Positions 37,982 through 48,479 of a stretch of DNA of 64,000 nt are shown here, piece after piece. A program made the translations under genes and the position numbers. The notes below the pieces were generated by a model, which saw only the letters and a list, made by a program, of their open reading frames with translations, was not told where the DNA came from and ran no database searches. This DNA comes from Acinetobacter vivianii (GTDB taxonomy: Bacteria; Pseudomonadota; Gammaproteobacteria; Pseudomonadales; Moraxellaceae): the NCBI RefSeq assembly GCF_014635885.1, contig NZ_BMDR01000009.1:1-64000 (forward strand), read 5' to 3'. Numbering within the stretch: the stretch's first letter is position 1; each line of letters begins with the position of its first letter.

Positions 37982-38398
37982 CGTTTTCTCTAAATTACAA
38001 AGCGCTATATTCAAATCATGAACTGTATTTTTATTTATTAAACATATGAACAGTCTTTGCAAGCAGATGATATGAGATCAACCTGATTTCCCACTCGGAT
38101 CTTCATTGCTAATCAGTGCTTACAAGTTACGGTAACACCTCCAAAGTAATATTTTACCTATCCGAACCAAAGAGAATAAAAACCAAATTCTCTCCTAAAC
38201 CACTGTAATTAATATTTTTTAGCTAACAAGCTGGTCTTTTTGATCTAATTTACCCTATCCCAAAATCGTGATAAATTGCCCTATTTCCGCTATTTTTAAT
38301 TTCATCATTTAGACTTATGCTGGAAACATAAATATGGATGAGACAAAGAGTCCCTCTACTTTTTTGAATTTTAGCATTCAGTAGATTGGAGCAGCGCA

Positions 38399-39910
38399 TT
38401 GAGTAATAGATCACAATCGAATATGGATGGAATACAGTTTCCAATTCAGCCTGGCAGAAACAAGCCCAGCACGACAGATACCGCAAAGAAAATCTTATAC
38501 GCAGCACTAAAAAGTGTCGATTCTCCCTACGCCACTCAATTAACTGCTGAAAAAAACTGGAGAAAGAAATATCCAGTTTATTTTCAAGAGCTGGTGAAAA
38601 CAGGCATTCGTTCTGTACAGAATCCTCTCCTCATTGCTCAGCAAGGCTTGGATACAGCTAAAAAGTCATTTCACTTTCATCGTGCTGGACAGCAAACGTC
38701 TTTAGAACAGGCAATGGCTGATGTTAAAGAACAGCCTTTTGAAAACTTTGTGCTGAAAGGTACAGGCAGCCCGACGATTGAGCCGTGGTATATTCCGTTT
38801 AAAGGACAAAAACTGCAAGGTGAAGCCTTACTTAAGCAGATTGATCGCTGGGAACAGCAACAGATCATCGAACCCAGTCATGCCAAAGCGTTACGTCTGT
38901 TGCAGGCTCATCCAGAATGGTTTGATTTGTCCTCTCGTACTATGGTGCTCTTCGGGGCAGCGTCTGAAGCTGGGCCTTTAAGCTGGTTAGCCAAATGGCG
39001 TGCGAATATTGTTGCGATTGACTTACCGAATCCAAAAATCTGGCAAAAAATTACCAACACCATTCAACAAGGCAATGCCACACTGATTGCACCGCAAATC
39101 ACTTTGCAAAATGGTGAAAAACAGATGGGCGCAAATCTTCTGACTCAAACACCAGAAATTGCAAACTGGTTAAATACATTTGAGCAACGTTTAGATCTGG
39201 CTGGGATTGCATATCTGGATGGTGAAAAACATGTTCGTGTTTCTATTGCCATGATCAGCATTATGGAACAGGTCAGCCGTCAAAAAGCCGATAGCAGCAT
39301 CATGTTTATGCTAACGCCAACCGACATTTATGCCATTCCAGAATCGGTTGTAGCGTCGATCCAGCAGAAAATTAAACAGCGTCCACTTGTCGAGAAATTA
39401 CTGACTAAATCGATTCATAACATCTCGTTAAGTCATTTTTTTAAATCGAATATCGAACAGTTGATTGAATCAGATAACGGCCAAAAATATGGTATCTCGG
39501 ATTGTATGGTGATTGAACAAGGCCCTAACTATGCCCTTGCGAAGCGCCTGCAACAGTGGTTTGCCATTTGTACCCGCGCACGTGGTCAAAAAACGGTTAT
39601 CAATATTGCACCATCAACCACCACACATTCGGTTGTTAAGAATCCAATTCTTAAGGCGGCTTTTTCAGGGGCTGATTTGTTTAAAGTCGAAACCTTTAGT
39701 CCTGAAACCACAAATGCCATTATGGCTGCGCTGTGGGTGCATGATTTAAATAATCCTGAGAGTGCAACCAATCCAGAAAGACCACTCGAACATCCTTTCG
39801 AGCTGATTATGGAAAATGCGAATCATGGGGGGTTATGGCATGTTCCTTATTTGGCGAGAACCGCGCTGCCATTTGCTGCAGCTTATGGTTGGGTGAGAGA
39901 GAAGTTTTAG
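38399..39910 (+). CDS. Unknown 503-residue protein with Rossmann-like segment
   Basis: A soluble protein without signal peptide. Residues about 180-205 (RTMVLFGAASEAGPLSWLAKWRA followed by IVAIDLP) look like the first beta-alpha-beta of a nucleotide-binding Rossmann fold with a GxxxxAG-type loop. Residues 135-150 hold a conserved-looking TIEPWYIPFKGQ, and the C terminus ends ARTALPFAAAYGWVREKF. The arrangement resembles a very divergent short-chain dehydrogenase, but no Tyr-x3-Lys is clear. It starts at TTG with GGAG 9 nt upstream. It is monocistronic with a strong terminator. I do not assign a function. Confidence 0.7.
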   Translation: MSNRSQSNMDGIQFPIQPGRNKPSTTDTAKKILYAALKSVDSPYATQLTAEKNWRKKYPVYFQELVKTGIRSVQNPLLIAQQGLDTAKKSFHFHRAGQQTSLEQAMADVKEQPFENFVLKGTGSPTIEPWYIPFKGQKLQGEALLKQIDRWEQQQIIEPSHAKALRLLQAHPEWFDLSSRTMVLFGAASEAGPLSWLAKWRANIVAIDLPNPKIWQKITNTIQQGNATLIAPQITLQNGEKQMGANLLTQTPEIANWLNTFEQRLDLAGIAYLDGEKHVRVSIAMISIMEQVSRQKADSSIMFMLTPTDIYAIPESVVASIQQKIKQRPLVEKLLTKSIHNISLSHFFKSNIEQLIESDNGQKYGISDCMVIEQGPNYALAKRLQQWFAICTRARGQKTVINIAPSTTTHSVVKNPILKAAFSGADLFKVETFSPETTNAIMAALWVHDLNNPESATNPERPLEHPFELIMENANHGGLWHVPYLARTALPFAAAYGWVREKF

Positions 39911-39942
39911 TTTTAGAACCAAAAACTCCAATGAGAAATATT

Positions 39943-39975
39943 AAAAAAGAGAGCGGATAGACGCTCTCTTTTTTT
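39943..39975. terminator. Bidirectional terminator
   Basis: AAAAAAGAGAGCG then CGCTCTCTTTTTTT around a 6-nt loop, between the convergent 503-residue gene and the GntR gene. Strong in both directions. Confidence 0.85.
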
Positions 39976-40005
39976 ATCACACGAGATTCAAGATTAAATC
40001 GATGC

Positions 40006-40719
40006 TTATTGCTTAAACTTTTTAATGCTTTTAGAAAGATGAGCTCGCATCATTTGTCGAGCTAACAAACCATCTTGATCGACAATTGCGTTATAAATAT
40101 TGACATGATCATGGTGAACCGCTTTTAAATATTCTTCACGATTTTCAGGACTTTGCTCAATTGATTTTAAGCGTGCACGCGGAATAATTTTTTCCCCCAG
40201 ATACTTTAAAAAATCGACGAAATATTGATTTTCCGAAGCTTCAGCAATCGCAATATGGAAATCATAATCCGCTTTTACTGTGCCATCATTTGCATCTGAA
40301 GAAATATGATGCTCAAAGTCCTCAAGCGCAGCTTTCATTTTATCAATGTGAATTTGCTTACGGCGCTCTGAGGCTAAAAACACAGCTTCAGATTCAAGAC
40401 TCATCCTAAGCTCAAGTAAAGAAACAATATCGTTAATGGTTTCTAAGCTGGCATTCGACAGCAAAAAATTCTGTTCAATGGTTTGTTCTTTAACAAAAGT
40501 CCCAATTCCGTGACGAGTCTCGACAAAACCTAAAGAGCGCAACTCGGTAATTGCTTCACGAATGACAGAACGGCTGACTTCAAATGTTTCAATCAATTCC
40601 AGTTCCGTTGGAATCTTCTCTCCAACTTTAAATTCTCCAGACTGAATTTTTTCGATTAGTTGTTCTACAATAATCTGGCTTAGTTTTTTTGTTGATCTAG
40701 GTTTAATTGCGCTAGACAT
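40006..40719 (-). CDS. GntR-family regulator (FadR subfamily) of sugar-acid genes
   Basis: A 237-residue FadR-type GntR protein: N-terminal winged helix (QLIEKIQSGEFKVGEKIPTELELIETFEVSRSVIREAITELRSLG) and C-terminal FCD domain whose metal/ligand residues include the Asp and His in DYDFHIAIAEASEN and the His in LKAVHHDHVNIYNAI. It stands at one end of the D-glucarate/galactarate block on the same strand as the dehydrogenase gene and probably represses it until a sugar-acid intermediate binds. Confidence 0.85.
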   Translation of the reverse strand: MSSAIKPRSTKKLSQIIVEQLIEKIQSGEFKVGEKIPTELELIETFEVSRSVIREAITELRSLGFVETRHGIGTFVKEQTIEQNFLLSNASLETINDIVSLLELRMSLESEAVFLASERRKQIHIDKMKAALEDFEHHISSDANDGTVKADYDFHIAIAEASENQYFVDFLKYLGEKIIPRARLKSIEQSPENREEYLKAVHHDHVNIYNAIVDQDGLLARQMMRAHLSKSIKKFKQ

Positions 40720-40925
40720 AATCTGAAGAACTCATGAAATATTTAAAAAAATTAGAAAATTCATTCTACTATAATCTTAACCGATAGTCATATTTGCTTT
40801 TTTATTCCCCTAAATACCTAAAATTTAATTCATTTATGTTACTCATGCATTTTCGTTCAACGAGAAAGATGTGATCACTTGCACTTGGTAAAATAGTGAT
40901 GATTAGCTGATTTAATGAGAAATAT

Positions 40926-40952
40926 GCAGCTCAATCTTTTAGCTTGAGCTGC
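40926..40952 (-). terminator. Terminator after the KGSA dehydrogenase gene
   Basis: GCAGCTCAA (40926-40934) and TTGAGCTGC (40944-40952), perfect 9-bp stem; on the minus strand ATATTTCTC follows. It separates the catabolic genes from the regulator gene. Confidence 0.6.
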
Positions 40953-40960
40953 ACAATCCT

Positions 40961-42547
40961 TTAAATTTGAGCCTGACTTAACTGCCCATTCACCAGACGA
41001 TTAATCTGTAGCGGATTACTATCTTTTAACGCATCGGGTAACAATACTTGTGGCGTATTCTGGAAACAGACTGGACGTAAGAAACGTTCAATTGCGCCCG
41101 TACCGACCGACGTTCCACGCGCATCACTGGTTGCAGGGAAAGGGCCACCATGCACCATCGCATCAGATACCTCAACTCCTGTCGGGAAGCCATTAAACAA
41201 TACACGACCCGCTTTACCAGTTAACAAGTGAAGAAGCTCACCTGCTTCAGATAATTCATTTTCATCGCCAATAATCGTTGCTGTAAGCTGCCCGCCTAAA
41301 GCCTCAATCCCTTTTAACAAAGTCGCCTCATCTTCCACGCCAATCACGATTGACATTGGCCCGAAAACTTCATGCTGTAGTTTTGGATTACCTGACAATA
41401 AAACAGATTGATCCGCTTTAAATAGATGTGCTTTTGCTTGAGAAATGAGCTCAGCATCTTGCCCTGTCGCAATCACTTCAAAACCAGCTTCACTGTTTAA
41501 AGCATCGATACCTTGACGGTAGCTTTTTAAAGTTCCTTCATTCAACATGACCTGTGGCACAGCTTTTTGTGTGCTTTCAGCTAAAGCTGCTACGAACTTG
41601 TCAAATTCAGGACCTTGTACGCCTAAAATTAACCCTGGTTTTGTACAGAACTGACCACATCCCATATTAAACGAGGCAACCGTGTCCTGAGCGATTTGTT
41701 CACCACGAGAACTCAGCGCTTGAGATAAAACCACCACAGGATTCACACTGGACATTTCAGCAAAGAATGGAATTGGCTGAGGACGGCTCTGCGCAAGGTT
41801 ATAAAGCGCCATGCCACCTTCTAGTGAACCCGTAAAACCAGCAGCTTGAATCAGTGGATGTTCTACCAAGTTTGCACCAATACGAGCACCAAAAATCATG
41901 TTGAATGTGCCTTTAGGCATATCGCAAACTTCAATTGCTTTTTCAATGGCTTCTGCAACAAGCTCGGCAGTCGCCATATGTCCAGAATGCGCCTTAAACA
42001 CAACTGGACATCCTGCAGCTAAAGCTGCCACGGTATCTCCACCTGCGGTTGAAAATGCAAGAGGGAAATTACTCGCACCAAACACTGCAACTGGCCCTAC
42101 TCCAACTTTGTATTGACGCAAATCAACACGTGCTAAAGGTTTACGTTCTGGCAATGCCACATCAATACGAGCACCATAAAAATCGCCGCGGCGTAAAAGT
42201 TCAGCAAATAGTCGAAGCTGACCTGTAACACGACCAGTTTCCCCTTGAAGACGAGCAAGCGGCAAGCCTGTTTCAAGTGAAGCGACTTCTTGCAAATTCG
42301 CACCTAACGCCTCGATTTGACGAGCAACTTCTTCAAGAAAAGAGGCACGTTGCGCTTGAGATGTTTGGCTATACACTGCAAAAGCGTTATGCGCAGCTTG
42401 AGCAGCTTGATCCACCTCTTCAAGTGTTGCCTGACTAAAAATATAACCAGTTGGTTGATAGTCTTTTGCACCCACACTTTCTAGAGCAGGTGTATTTGCA
42501 GCAACGCGTTGACCATTAATAAACTGTCGACCGTTATTTTTACTCAT
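40961..42547 (-). CDS. 2,5-dioxovalerate (alpha-ketoglutarate semialdehyde) dehydrogenase
   Basis: A 528-residue NADP-type aldehyde dehydrogenase of the KGSADH group, longer than typical members and with the characteristic N-terminal INGQRVAANTPALES. The nucleophile Cys is in FNMGCGQFCTKPG and the general base Glu in FAEMSSVNPV. It oxidises 2,5-dioxopentanoate to 2-oxoglutarate, the last step of the pathway. GGAG precedes the ATG, 30 bp after kdgD. Confidence 0.9.
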   Translation of the reverse strand: MSKNNGRQFINGQRVAANTPALESVGAKDYQPTGYIFSQATLEEVDQAAQAAHNAFAVYSQTSQAQRASFLEEVARQIEALGANLQEVASLETGLPLARLQGETGRVTGQLRLFAELLRRGDFYGARIDVALPERKPLARVDLRQYKVGVGPVAVFGASNFPLAFSTAGGDTVAALAAGCPVVFKAHSGHMATAELVAEAIEKAIEVCDMPKGTFNMIFGARIGANLVEHPLIQAAGFTGSLEGGMALYNLAQSRPQPIPFFAEMSSVNPVVVLSQALSSRGEQIAQDTVASFNMGCGQFCTKPGLILGVQGPEFDKFVAALAESTQKAVPQVMLNEGTLKSYRQGIDALNSEAGFEVIATGQDAELISQAKAHLFKADQSVLLSGNPKLQHEVFGPMSIVIGVEDEATLLKGIEALGGQLTATIIGDENELSEAGELLHLLTGKAGRVLFNGFPTGVEVSDAMVHGGPFPATSDARGTSVGTGAIERFLRPVCFQNTPQVLLPDALKDSNPLQINRLVNGQLSQAQI

Positions 42548-42577
42548 TTTAAAGCTCCAATGCCTAAACAGTTAAAA

Positions 42578-43489
42578 TTATTGCGGACCAAGTGTCGCAA
42601 TGAGAGCAGCCAAATCTTCATAGTCTGCTGGAGTTAAATCACTTAATGGTGGACGCACTGGACCAGCATCGTGTCCAACAATTTTGGCGCCTGCCTTAAT
42701 CATGCTGACGGCATAACCTGATTTACGGTCGCGAATTTTAATCAGTGGCAAGAAGAAATCTTTAATCAAACGATTGGTTGTTTCAAAGTCATCACTGCGA
42801 AGCGCGTTATAAAACTCCATTGCAGTCTTTGGAATAAAGTTAAATACAGCTGATGAATAAACTGGGCAACCTAAGGCTTTATATGGCGCTGCAAAAACCT
42901 CTGCTGTTGGCAAGCCACCTAAATATGACAAACGGTCACCCATCGTTTGAGTCACTGCCGTCATCATATCGATTTGACCAGAGCTGTCTTTAAAGCCAAT
43001 TAAGTTTGGGCACATCTCGGCTAACTTTTGGATTGAATCGAGATTGAGTCTTGAAACGCTACGGTTATAAAAAATTACGCCAAAGTCGACTGAATTACAG
43101 ACTTGCTTAACATGTTCGATCAAACCTTCCTGACTTGCTTCAGTTAAATAATGCGGCATTAACAGAATACCGTGTGCACCTAAGCGCTCTGCTTCTTTTG
43201 CCTGTTCAATCGCTTGACGTGTCGGACCACCTGCGCCAGCAATAATCGGTACACTGCCTTTACAAGTATCAACCGCAGTTTTAATTACGTCAGCGTATTC
43301 ATTTCCAGTTAACGAGAAAAACTCACCTGTACCACCCGCAGCAAATAATGCACTTGCGCCATAAGGAGCTAACCATTCAAGACGTTTTGCATAAGAAGAT
43401 TTATTAAAGTCCCCATTTTGGTCAAAGTCGGTTACTGGAAAAGAAAGAAGACCGTCAGAAACAATGTTTTTTAACTCAAGAGCATCCAT
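42578..43489 (-). CDS. kdgD: 5-dehydro-4-deoxyglucarate dehydratase
   Basis: A DHDPS-family aldolase-type enzyme. It dehydrates and decarboxylates 5-keto-4-deoxy-D-glucarate to 2,5-dioxopentanoate. Typical residues are [14 protein letters not shown], the Tyr in VIFYNRS and the Schiff-base Lys in [11 protein letters not shown] place the start at 43489 (303 residues, the usual family length, MDALELKN); an ATG 36 bp upstream at 43525 would add 12 residues and neither has a strong ribosome-binding site. It lies between gudD and the KGSA dehydrogenase gene. Confidence 0.9.
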   Translation of the reverse strand: MDALELKNIVSDGLLSFPVTDFDQNGDFNKSSYAKRLEWLAPYGASALFAAGGTGEFFSLTGNEYADVIKTAVDTCKGSVPIIAGAGGPTRQAIEQAKEAERLGAHGILLMPHYLTEASQEGLIEHVKQVCNSVDFGVIFYNRSVSRLNLDSIQKLAEMCPNLIGFKDSSGQIDMMTAVTQTMGDRLSYLGGLPTAEVFAAPYKALGCPVYSSAVFNFIPKTAMEFYNALRSDDFETTNRLIKDFFLPLIKIRDRKSGYAVSMIKAGAKIVGHDAGPVRPPLSDLTPADYEDLAALIATLGPQ

Positions 43490-43685
43490 TACAAAATATC
43501 CATCTGTGTTTATGTTGTCAGACATCTTACATCATAAGTTTTCTTCTGATCAATATCTTTTTCCCATGAAAGTTTAAAATTTTAAAAAAGATTAAGTTTT
43601 GGTAAAACACGACAACACAACCATTTGTTTTATAAGATATTCAAAAAAACTTTTAATGTAAAAGTGAATAAATAGACATAAAAAA

Positions 43686-43703
43686 GCTGCTCGTATGAGC
43701 AGC
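43686..43703 (-). terminator. Terminator after gudD
   Basis: GCTGCTC-GTAT-GAGCAGC stem-loop, followed on the minus strand by TTTTTTATG. It separates gudD from kdgD, so kdgD and the dehydrogenase should have their own promoter in 43490-43680. Confidence 0.8.
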
Positions 43704-43754
43704 AAAGTTTGAAAACAATCAAAAAAGCGAATTATCTAGACATATCGCTAAAAA

Positions 43755-45089
43755 TTAACGAACCAGACATGGCTTTTTATTATTAAACGACCAGTTAGGA
43801 ATTAAATATTGCATTGCATCAGCATCATTACGAGCCCCTAAACCTTTTAATTTATACAGCTCATGGGCTTGATTAATTCGATCCCAGTCCAGCTCAACCC
43901 CAAGTCCCGGTGCGGTTGGCACCTGAATTTTACCGTCCTTAATTTCAAGCGGCTCTTTCGTTAGCTGATCTGTACCTTCTTGCCAAATCCAGTGCGTATC
44001 AATTGCCGTTACCTTGCCTACCGCCGCGGCTGCAACATGGGTAAACATCGCAAGTGAAATATCAAAGTGATTATTAGAGTGTGAACCCCACGTTAAGTTA
44101 TACATATTGCAGAGCTGTGAAACTCGAACCGAGCCTTCCAATGTCCAGAAATGTGGATCAGCCAAAGGAATATCAACGGCTTGCAATTGAATACTATGCG
44201 ACATTTCTCGCCAGTCGGTCGCAATCATATTGGTCGCTGTGGGTAAACCTGTGGCACGTTTAAACTCGGCCATAATTTCACGGCTTGAATAACCTTGTTC
44301 TGCACCGCACGGGTCTTCTGCATAGGCCAACACACCTTTAAGATGTTTGCCTAAAGCAATGGCTTCGTCTAAAAACCATGCCCCGTTTGGATCAAGCGTC
44401 ACACGCGCTTCTGGAAAACGGCGCGCGATAGCTGTAACAGCTTCAGCTTCTTGTTCGCCCTGTAACACGCCACCTTTTAATTTAAAGTCTTTAAATCCAT
44501 AACGATCATAAGACGCTTCTGCTAAACGCTGCACAGCCTCAGGTGTTAACGCTTTTTCATGACGAACTTTATACCAATCATGGTTATGCTGAGGTGTTGT
44601 CGCATAGTCTAATGAAGTCTGTTTTCGGTCACCGATAAAAAATAAATATCCGAGAACTTCGACTTCACTACGTTGCTGACCTTCGCCTAATAAGCTCGCA
44701 ACGTTCACATTTAAATGCTTACCAAGTAAATCAAGTAGTGCTGACTCATAAGCCGTTACAACATGAATCGTAGTTCGTAAATCAAAGGTTTGATTGCCTC
44801 GGCCACCACTGTCACGATCAGCAAAAGTTTGCTGAATTTTCTTGAGTAGATTTTTATATTCCCCAATCGGCTGTCCTTCTACCAAGGCTTTCGCATCATT
44901 TAAAGTCGCTAAAATTTTTTCTCCGCCCGGAATTTCGCCTACCCCAATATTTCCAGAATTATCCTCAATAATAAGTATGTTACGAGTGAAATACGGTCCA
45001 TGAGCACCACTCAAATTGAGCAGCATACTGTCATGTCCAGCAACGGGAATTGCTCGAATTGATTTAACGATAGGTGTAGAGGTCGCCAT
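43755..45089 (-). CDS. gudD: Glucarate dehydratase
   Basis: A 444-residue enolase-superfamily enzyme. It dehydrates D-glucarate (and L-idarate) to 5-keto-4-deoxy-D-glucarate. Catalytic features are the Lys pair in FKLKGG, metal ligands in [17 protein letters not shown] and NMIATDW, and the His in [14 protein letters not shown]. The ATG at 45089 has AAGGAG 8 nt upstream; a slightly longer in-frame start is not supported. It is divergent from the transporter gene gudP. Confidence 0.95.
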   Translation of the reverse strand: MATSTPIVKSIRAIPVAGHDSMLLNLSGAHGPYFTRNILIIEDNSGNIGVGEIPGGEKILATLNDAKALVEGQPIGEYKNLLKKIQQTFADRDSGGRGNQTFDLRTTIHVVTAYESALLDLLGKHLNVNVASLLGEGQQRSEVEVLGYLFFIGDRKQTSLDYATTPQHNHDWYKVRHEKALTPEAVQRLAEASYDRYGFKDFKLKGGVLQGEQEAEAVTAIARRFPEARVTLDPNGAWFLDEAIALGKHLKGVLAYAEDPCGAEQGYSSREIMAEFKRATGLPTATNMIATDWREMSHSIQLQAVDIPLADPHFWTLEGSVRVSQLCNMYNLTWGSHSNNHFDISLAMFTHVAAAAVGKVTAIDTHWIWQEGTDQLTKEPLEIKDGKIQVPTAPGLGVELDWDRINQAHELYKLKGLGARNDADAMQYLIPNWSFNNKKPCLVR

Positions 45090-45139
45090 TAAAATACTCC
45101 TTGGCATATTGAGATTATTTTCATTTGTAAAACTTATAA

Positions 45140-45234
45140 GACATCATATGACTTGTCAATATAATGCGTCGAAAAATTATTTTTATCAGCCTACTTGCCA
45201 AAATAATATTTTTAATCATATGATGTCATACATC
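45140..45234. promoter_or_regulatory. Paired operator candidates in the gudD-gudP divergent region
   Basis: GACATCATATGA (45140-45151) and its exact inverted copy TCATATGATGTC (45216-45227) lie 76 bp apart. The second copy overlaps ATCATATGAT (45215-45224) and GATGT-CAT-ACATC (45222-45234), both perfect dyads. The arrangement suits two bound dimers of the GntR regulator controlling both divergent promoters, possibly with looping. Assignment to that regulator is inferred. Confidence 0.55.
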
Positions 45235-45368
45235 TAAGGCGCGGTTTAGAATAGGACTTTAGGATAGAGACAGAAATTTCATTTCTCCTTTATCCTATCG
45301 ATGAATTTGACATGACGTCACCTATTTCACGGATATGCAAATAGGTCGATTATTAAAAGAGTTTGTAT

Positions 45369-46733
45369 ATGGATAATTTGCAAACAAATCTTGCTGCTGT
45401 AAGTCAGCCAAGAGCAAAACATAATAAAACGCGCTATTACATTTTAGCGATGATTTTTTTAGTGACTTCATTAAATTACGGTGATCGGGCGACGCTTTCG
45501 ATGGCTGCCGCCCCGATGTCGCAAGAGCTTGGTTTAAGCACTGTAACCATGGGATATATTTTCTCTGCATTTGGCTGGGCATATGTCATCGGTCAAATTC
45601 CAGGTGGATGGTTACTCGACAAATTCGGTGCACGGAGAGTTTATTTCTGGAGCATTCTGCTCTGGTCATTTTTCACGATTCTCTTAGGCTTTGTCGATAT
45701 TTTAGGTTCTATCCCTCTTATTATTGCTTCATTATTTATCTTACGTTTCTTGGTTGGATTATCTGAAAGTCCTGCATTTCCGGGCAATAGCCAGATTGTC
45801 GCAGCGTGGTTCCCAACCAAAGAACGCGGAACTGCCGCAGCGATATTTAACTCGGCTCAATATTTTGCCACTGTCATATTTGCACCATTCATGGGATGGT
45901 TGGTTGCCCATATTCATTGGCAATCTGTGTTTTGGATTATGGGTGGACTAGGCATTGTGATTGCTTTTATCTGGTTAAAAGTCATTTATAGCCCAGAAAA
46001 GCACCCTACGATTAACTCAGATGAGTTCAAATATTTACAAGCAGGCGGTGCCATTACCAGCATGGGTGAAAATCAGCTTAAAGTTGCTGATGAAAACAAC
46101 AAGATGAATTTTAAAAATATTAAGAAACTACTCTCTTCTCGTATGCTTCTCGGTATTTTTATTGCTCAATATTGTATTACCTGCTTAACCTATTTCTTTA
46201 TTACTTGGTTCCCTGTTTACCTTGTAAAAGAACGCCAAATGTCAATTTTAGAAGCTGGTTTTGCGGCTGTATTACCAGCGCTTTGTGGATTTATTGGTGG
46301 CGTATTAGGCGGTGTGATTTCCGACAAACTCATCAAGATGAATAAATCTCTGACCTTCTCTCGCAAATTCCCTATTATTTTTGGCATGTTGCTATCAACC
46401 AGTATCGTGGTTTGTAACTATGTTGATTCGCAAACAGCCATCTTGTTCTTCATGTCACTGGCCTTTTTTGGCAAAGGTTTTGGTGCCTTAGGTTGGGCTG
46501 TCATGTCGGATGTCGCACCAAAAGAAATGGTTGGTTTGTCAGGTGGATTATTCAATACCTTCGGCAATACGGCAGGCATCGTGATCCCTATTGCGATTGG
46601 CTATATCATCAATTCGACAGGTTCTTTCAATGGTGCACTTGTTTTTGTAGGTGTACATGCGGTCATCGCAATTATTTGCTACCTGTTTATGGTCGGCAAA
46701 ATCCAGCGCTTCGAGTTAAAACCTACTTCTTAA
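45369..46733 (+). CDS. gudP: D-glucarate/D-galactarate MFS permease
   Basis: A 454-residue ACS-family MFS transporter close in pattern to GudP/GarP. Segment 1 contains TSLNYGDRATLSMAAAPMSQELGL, and GLSESPAFPGNSQIVAAWFPTKERGTAA lies around segment 4-5. It brings the sugar diacids in with protons. The ATG at 45369 is preferred (AAGAG about 8 nt upstream). It is followed by garD after 73 bp. Confidence 0.9.
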   Translation: MDNLQTNLAAVSQPRAKHNKTRYYILAMIFLVTSLNYGDRATLSMAAAPMSQELGLSTVTMGYIFSAFGWAYVIGQIPGGWLLDKFGARRVYFWSILLWSFFTILLGFVDILGSIPLIIASLFILRFLVGLSESPAFPGNSQIVAAWFPTKERGTAAAIFNSAQYFATVIFAPFMGWLVAHIHWQSVFWIMGGLGIVIAFIWLKVIYSPEKHPTINSDEFKYLQAGGAITSMGENQLKVADENNKMNFKNIKKLLSSRMLLGIFIAQYCITCLTYFFITWFPVYLVKERQMSILEAGFAAVLPALCGFIGGVLGGVISDKLIKMNKSLTFSRKFPIIFGMLLSTSIVVCNYVDSQTAILFFMSLAFFGKGFGALGWAVMSDVAPKEMVGLSGGLFNTFGNTAGIVIPIAIGYIINSTGSFNGALVFVGVHAVIAIICYLFMVGKIQRFELKPTS

Positions 46734-46741
46734 AATTTTAG

Positions 46742-46776
46742 GTCATAACGTTTAAAGAGAAACTAAGCGTTATGAC
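46742..46776 (+). other. Stem-loop between gudP and garD
   Basis: GTCATAACG (46742-46750) and CGTTATGAC (46768-46776), perfect 9-bp stem with a 17-nt loop and no proper T-tract. It lies 30 bp before the garD start and may be a partial terminator or an mRNA-processing signal. Confidence 0.5.
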
Positions 46777-46806
46777 TCCCTCTTCAAATGTATACAAGGA
46801 ACGATC

Positions 46807-48354
46807 ATGCTGAAGCCTCTCCTCATAAAAATTAGTCCTCTTGATAATGTAGCCATTGTAGTAAATGACGGAGGGTTACCAACCTCTACACCTATTGAAG
46901 AATACCAACTCACCTTGGTTGATCATGTACCACAGGGACATAAAGTTTTATTAGAGTCATTAAAGCAAGGTGAAGCCATTGTTCGTTATGGGGAAATTAT
47001 TGGCTATGCCAATAAAGATTTACCCGCGGGTTCTTGGGTAAATGAAGCCGTTACCGAAATGCCTGAGGCACCTGAGCTAGATGACCTTGAGTTAGCAACG
47101 CGTCCTGATCCAAAGCTTCCAGCCTTGAGCGGATATACATTTAAAGGTTATAAAAATAAGGATGGCAGCGTCGGCACAAAGAATATTTTAGGTATTACGA
47201 CCAGTGTGAATTGTGTAGAAGGTATTGTCGATTATGTCGTTAAAATTATTGAACGTGATTTACTTCCTAAATATCCCAATGTAGATGGTGTAGTCGGATT
47301 AAACCATTTATATGGTTGTGGTGTAGCAATTGATGCACCTGCTGCAAGTGTTCCTATTCGCACAATTCATAATCTTGCACTCAACCCTAATTTTGGTGGA
47401 GAAATTATGGTTGTGAGTCTGGGCTGCGAAAAAATGCAACCCGAACGGCTTTTAAATATTCCTAAAGAAAACAAATATATTCCCCTAGCAAACGAAGATA
47501 TTATCCAGTTGCAAGATGAACGCCACAACGGTTTTGAAAGTATGGTCAACCATATTTTATCCGTGGCAGAACAACACCTTGAAAAGCTTAATCAACGTAC
47601 TCGAGAAGAAGTTCCAGCATCTCATTTGGTTGTAGGTATGCAATGTGGCGGCAGTGATGCATTTTCTGGAGTCACCTCTAACCCTGCCGTTGGTTTCGCA
47701 GCTGACCTGATTGTGCAATGTGGCGGTACCGTTATGTTCTCTGAAGTTACGGAAGTCCGTGATGGTATTCATCTACTCACTCCACGTGCAGCAAGTGAAC
47801 AAGTTGCCAAAGATTTAATTCGGGAAATGAAATGGTACGACGACTATTTAGCAGCAGGCCAAGTAGACCGAAGTGCCAATACCACACCGGGTAATAAAAA
47901 AGGTGGGCTGAATAACATTGTAGAAAAGGCGATGGGATCGATCGCAAAATCGGGGCGCTCACCGATTGTAGAAGTTCTCGCACCGGGTCAAAGACCGACT
48001 AAAAAAGGTTTAATCTTTGCGGCAACCCCTTCGAGTGACTTTATCTGTGGTACGCAGCAAATGGCCTCTGGAATTACAGTTCAAGTATTTACAACGGGCC
48101 GCGGTACACCTTATGGGTTGGCTGCCGTGCCAGTCATTAAAATGGCAAGTCGAAACAATATTGCAAACCGTTGGTATGACCTGATTGATATCAGTGCTGG
48201 CGATATTGCCATTGGGAAGAAAACCATTGAAGAAGTAGGTTGGGAACTTTTTGAACTAATTCTACAAGTGGCGAGTGGCGAGCAACAAACATGGTCAGAC
48301 CGTTGGGGTATTCATAACTCACTCGCTGTATTCAACCCAGCACCCGTGACCTAA
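46807..48354 (+). CDS. garD: Galactarate dehydratase
   Basis: A 515-residue UxaA/GarD-family enzyme. The N-terminal SAF-like domain (residues about 10-80, [17 protein letters not shown]) is followed by the large domain with [26 protein letters not shown] and [11 protein letters not shown]. It dehydrates D-galactarate to 5-keto-4-deoxy-D-glucarate with a ferrous ion, joining the route at KdgD. AAGGAACG precedes the ATG. With gudD, kdgD and the KGSA dehydrogenase the pathway to 2-oxoglutarate is complete. Confidence 0.94.
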   Translation: MLKPLLIKISPLDNVAIVVNDGGLPTSTPIEEYQLTLVDHVPQGHKVLLESLKQGEAIVRYGEIIGYANKDLPAGSWVNEAVTEMPEAPELDDLELATRPDPKLPALSGYTFKGYKNKDGSVGTKNILGITTSVNCVEGIVDYVVKIIERDLLPKYPNVDGVVGLNHLYGCGVAIDAPAASVPIRTIHNLALNPNFGGEIMVVSLGCEKMQPERLLNIPKENKYIPLANEDIIQLQDERHNGFESMVNHILSVAEQHLEKLNQRTREEVPASHLVVGMQCGGSDAFSGVTSNPAVGFAADLIVQCGGTVMFSEVTEVRDGIHLLTPRAASEQVAKDLIREMKWYDDYLAAGQVDRSANTTPGNKKGGLNNIVEKAMGSIAKSGRSPIVEVLAPGQRPTKKGLIFAATPSSDFICGTQQMASGITVQVFTTGRGTPYGLAAVPVIKMASRNNIANRWYDLIDISAGDIAIGKKTIEEVGWELFELILQVASGEQQTWSDRWGIHNSLAVFNPAPVT

Positions 48355-48362
48355 TAAAGTTT

Positions 48363-48391
48363 AAAAGATGAGGCATATCACCTCATCTTTT
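48363..48391 (+). terminator. Terminator after garD
   Basis: AAAAGATGAGG and CCTCATCTTTT (11-bp stem, 7-nt loop) followed by T, 8 bp after the stop codon. Confidence 0.85.
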
Positions 48392-48479
48392 TCACATTTC
48401 CCATATTAATTACGACACATTTCCCTCAAACCAATCACTGCTGCTAAAATAATCCTGTAAACCAAGAACTCATTTGTAT

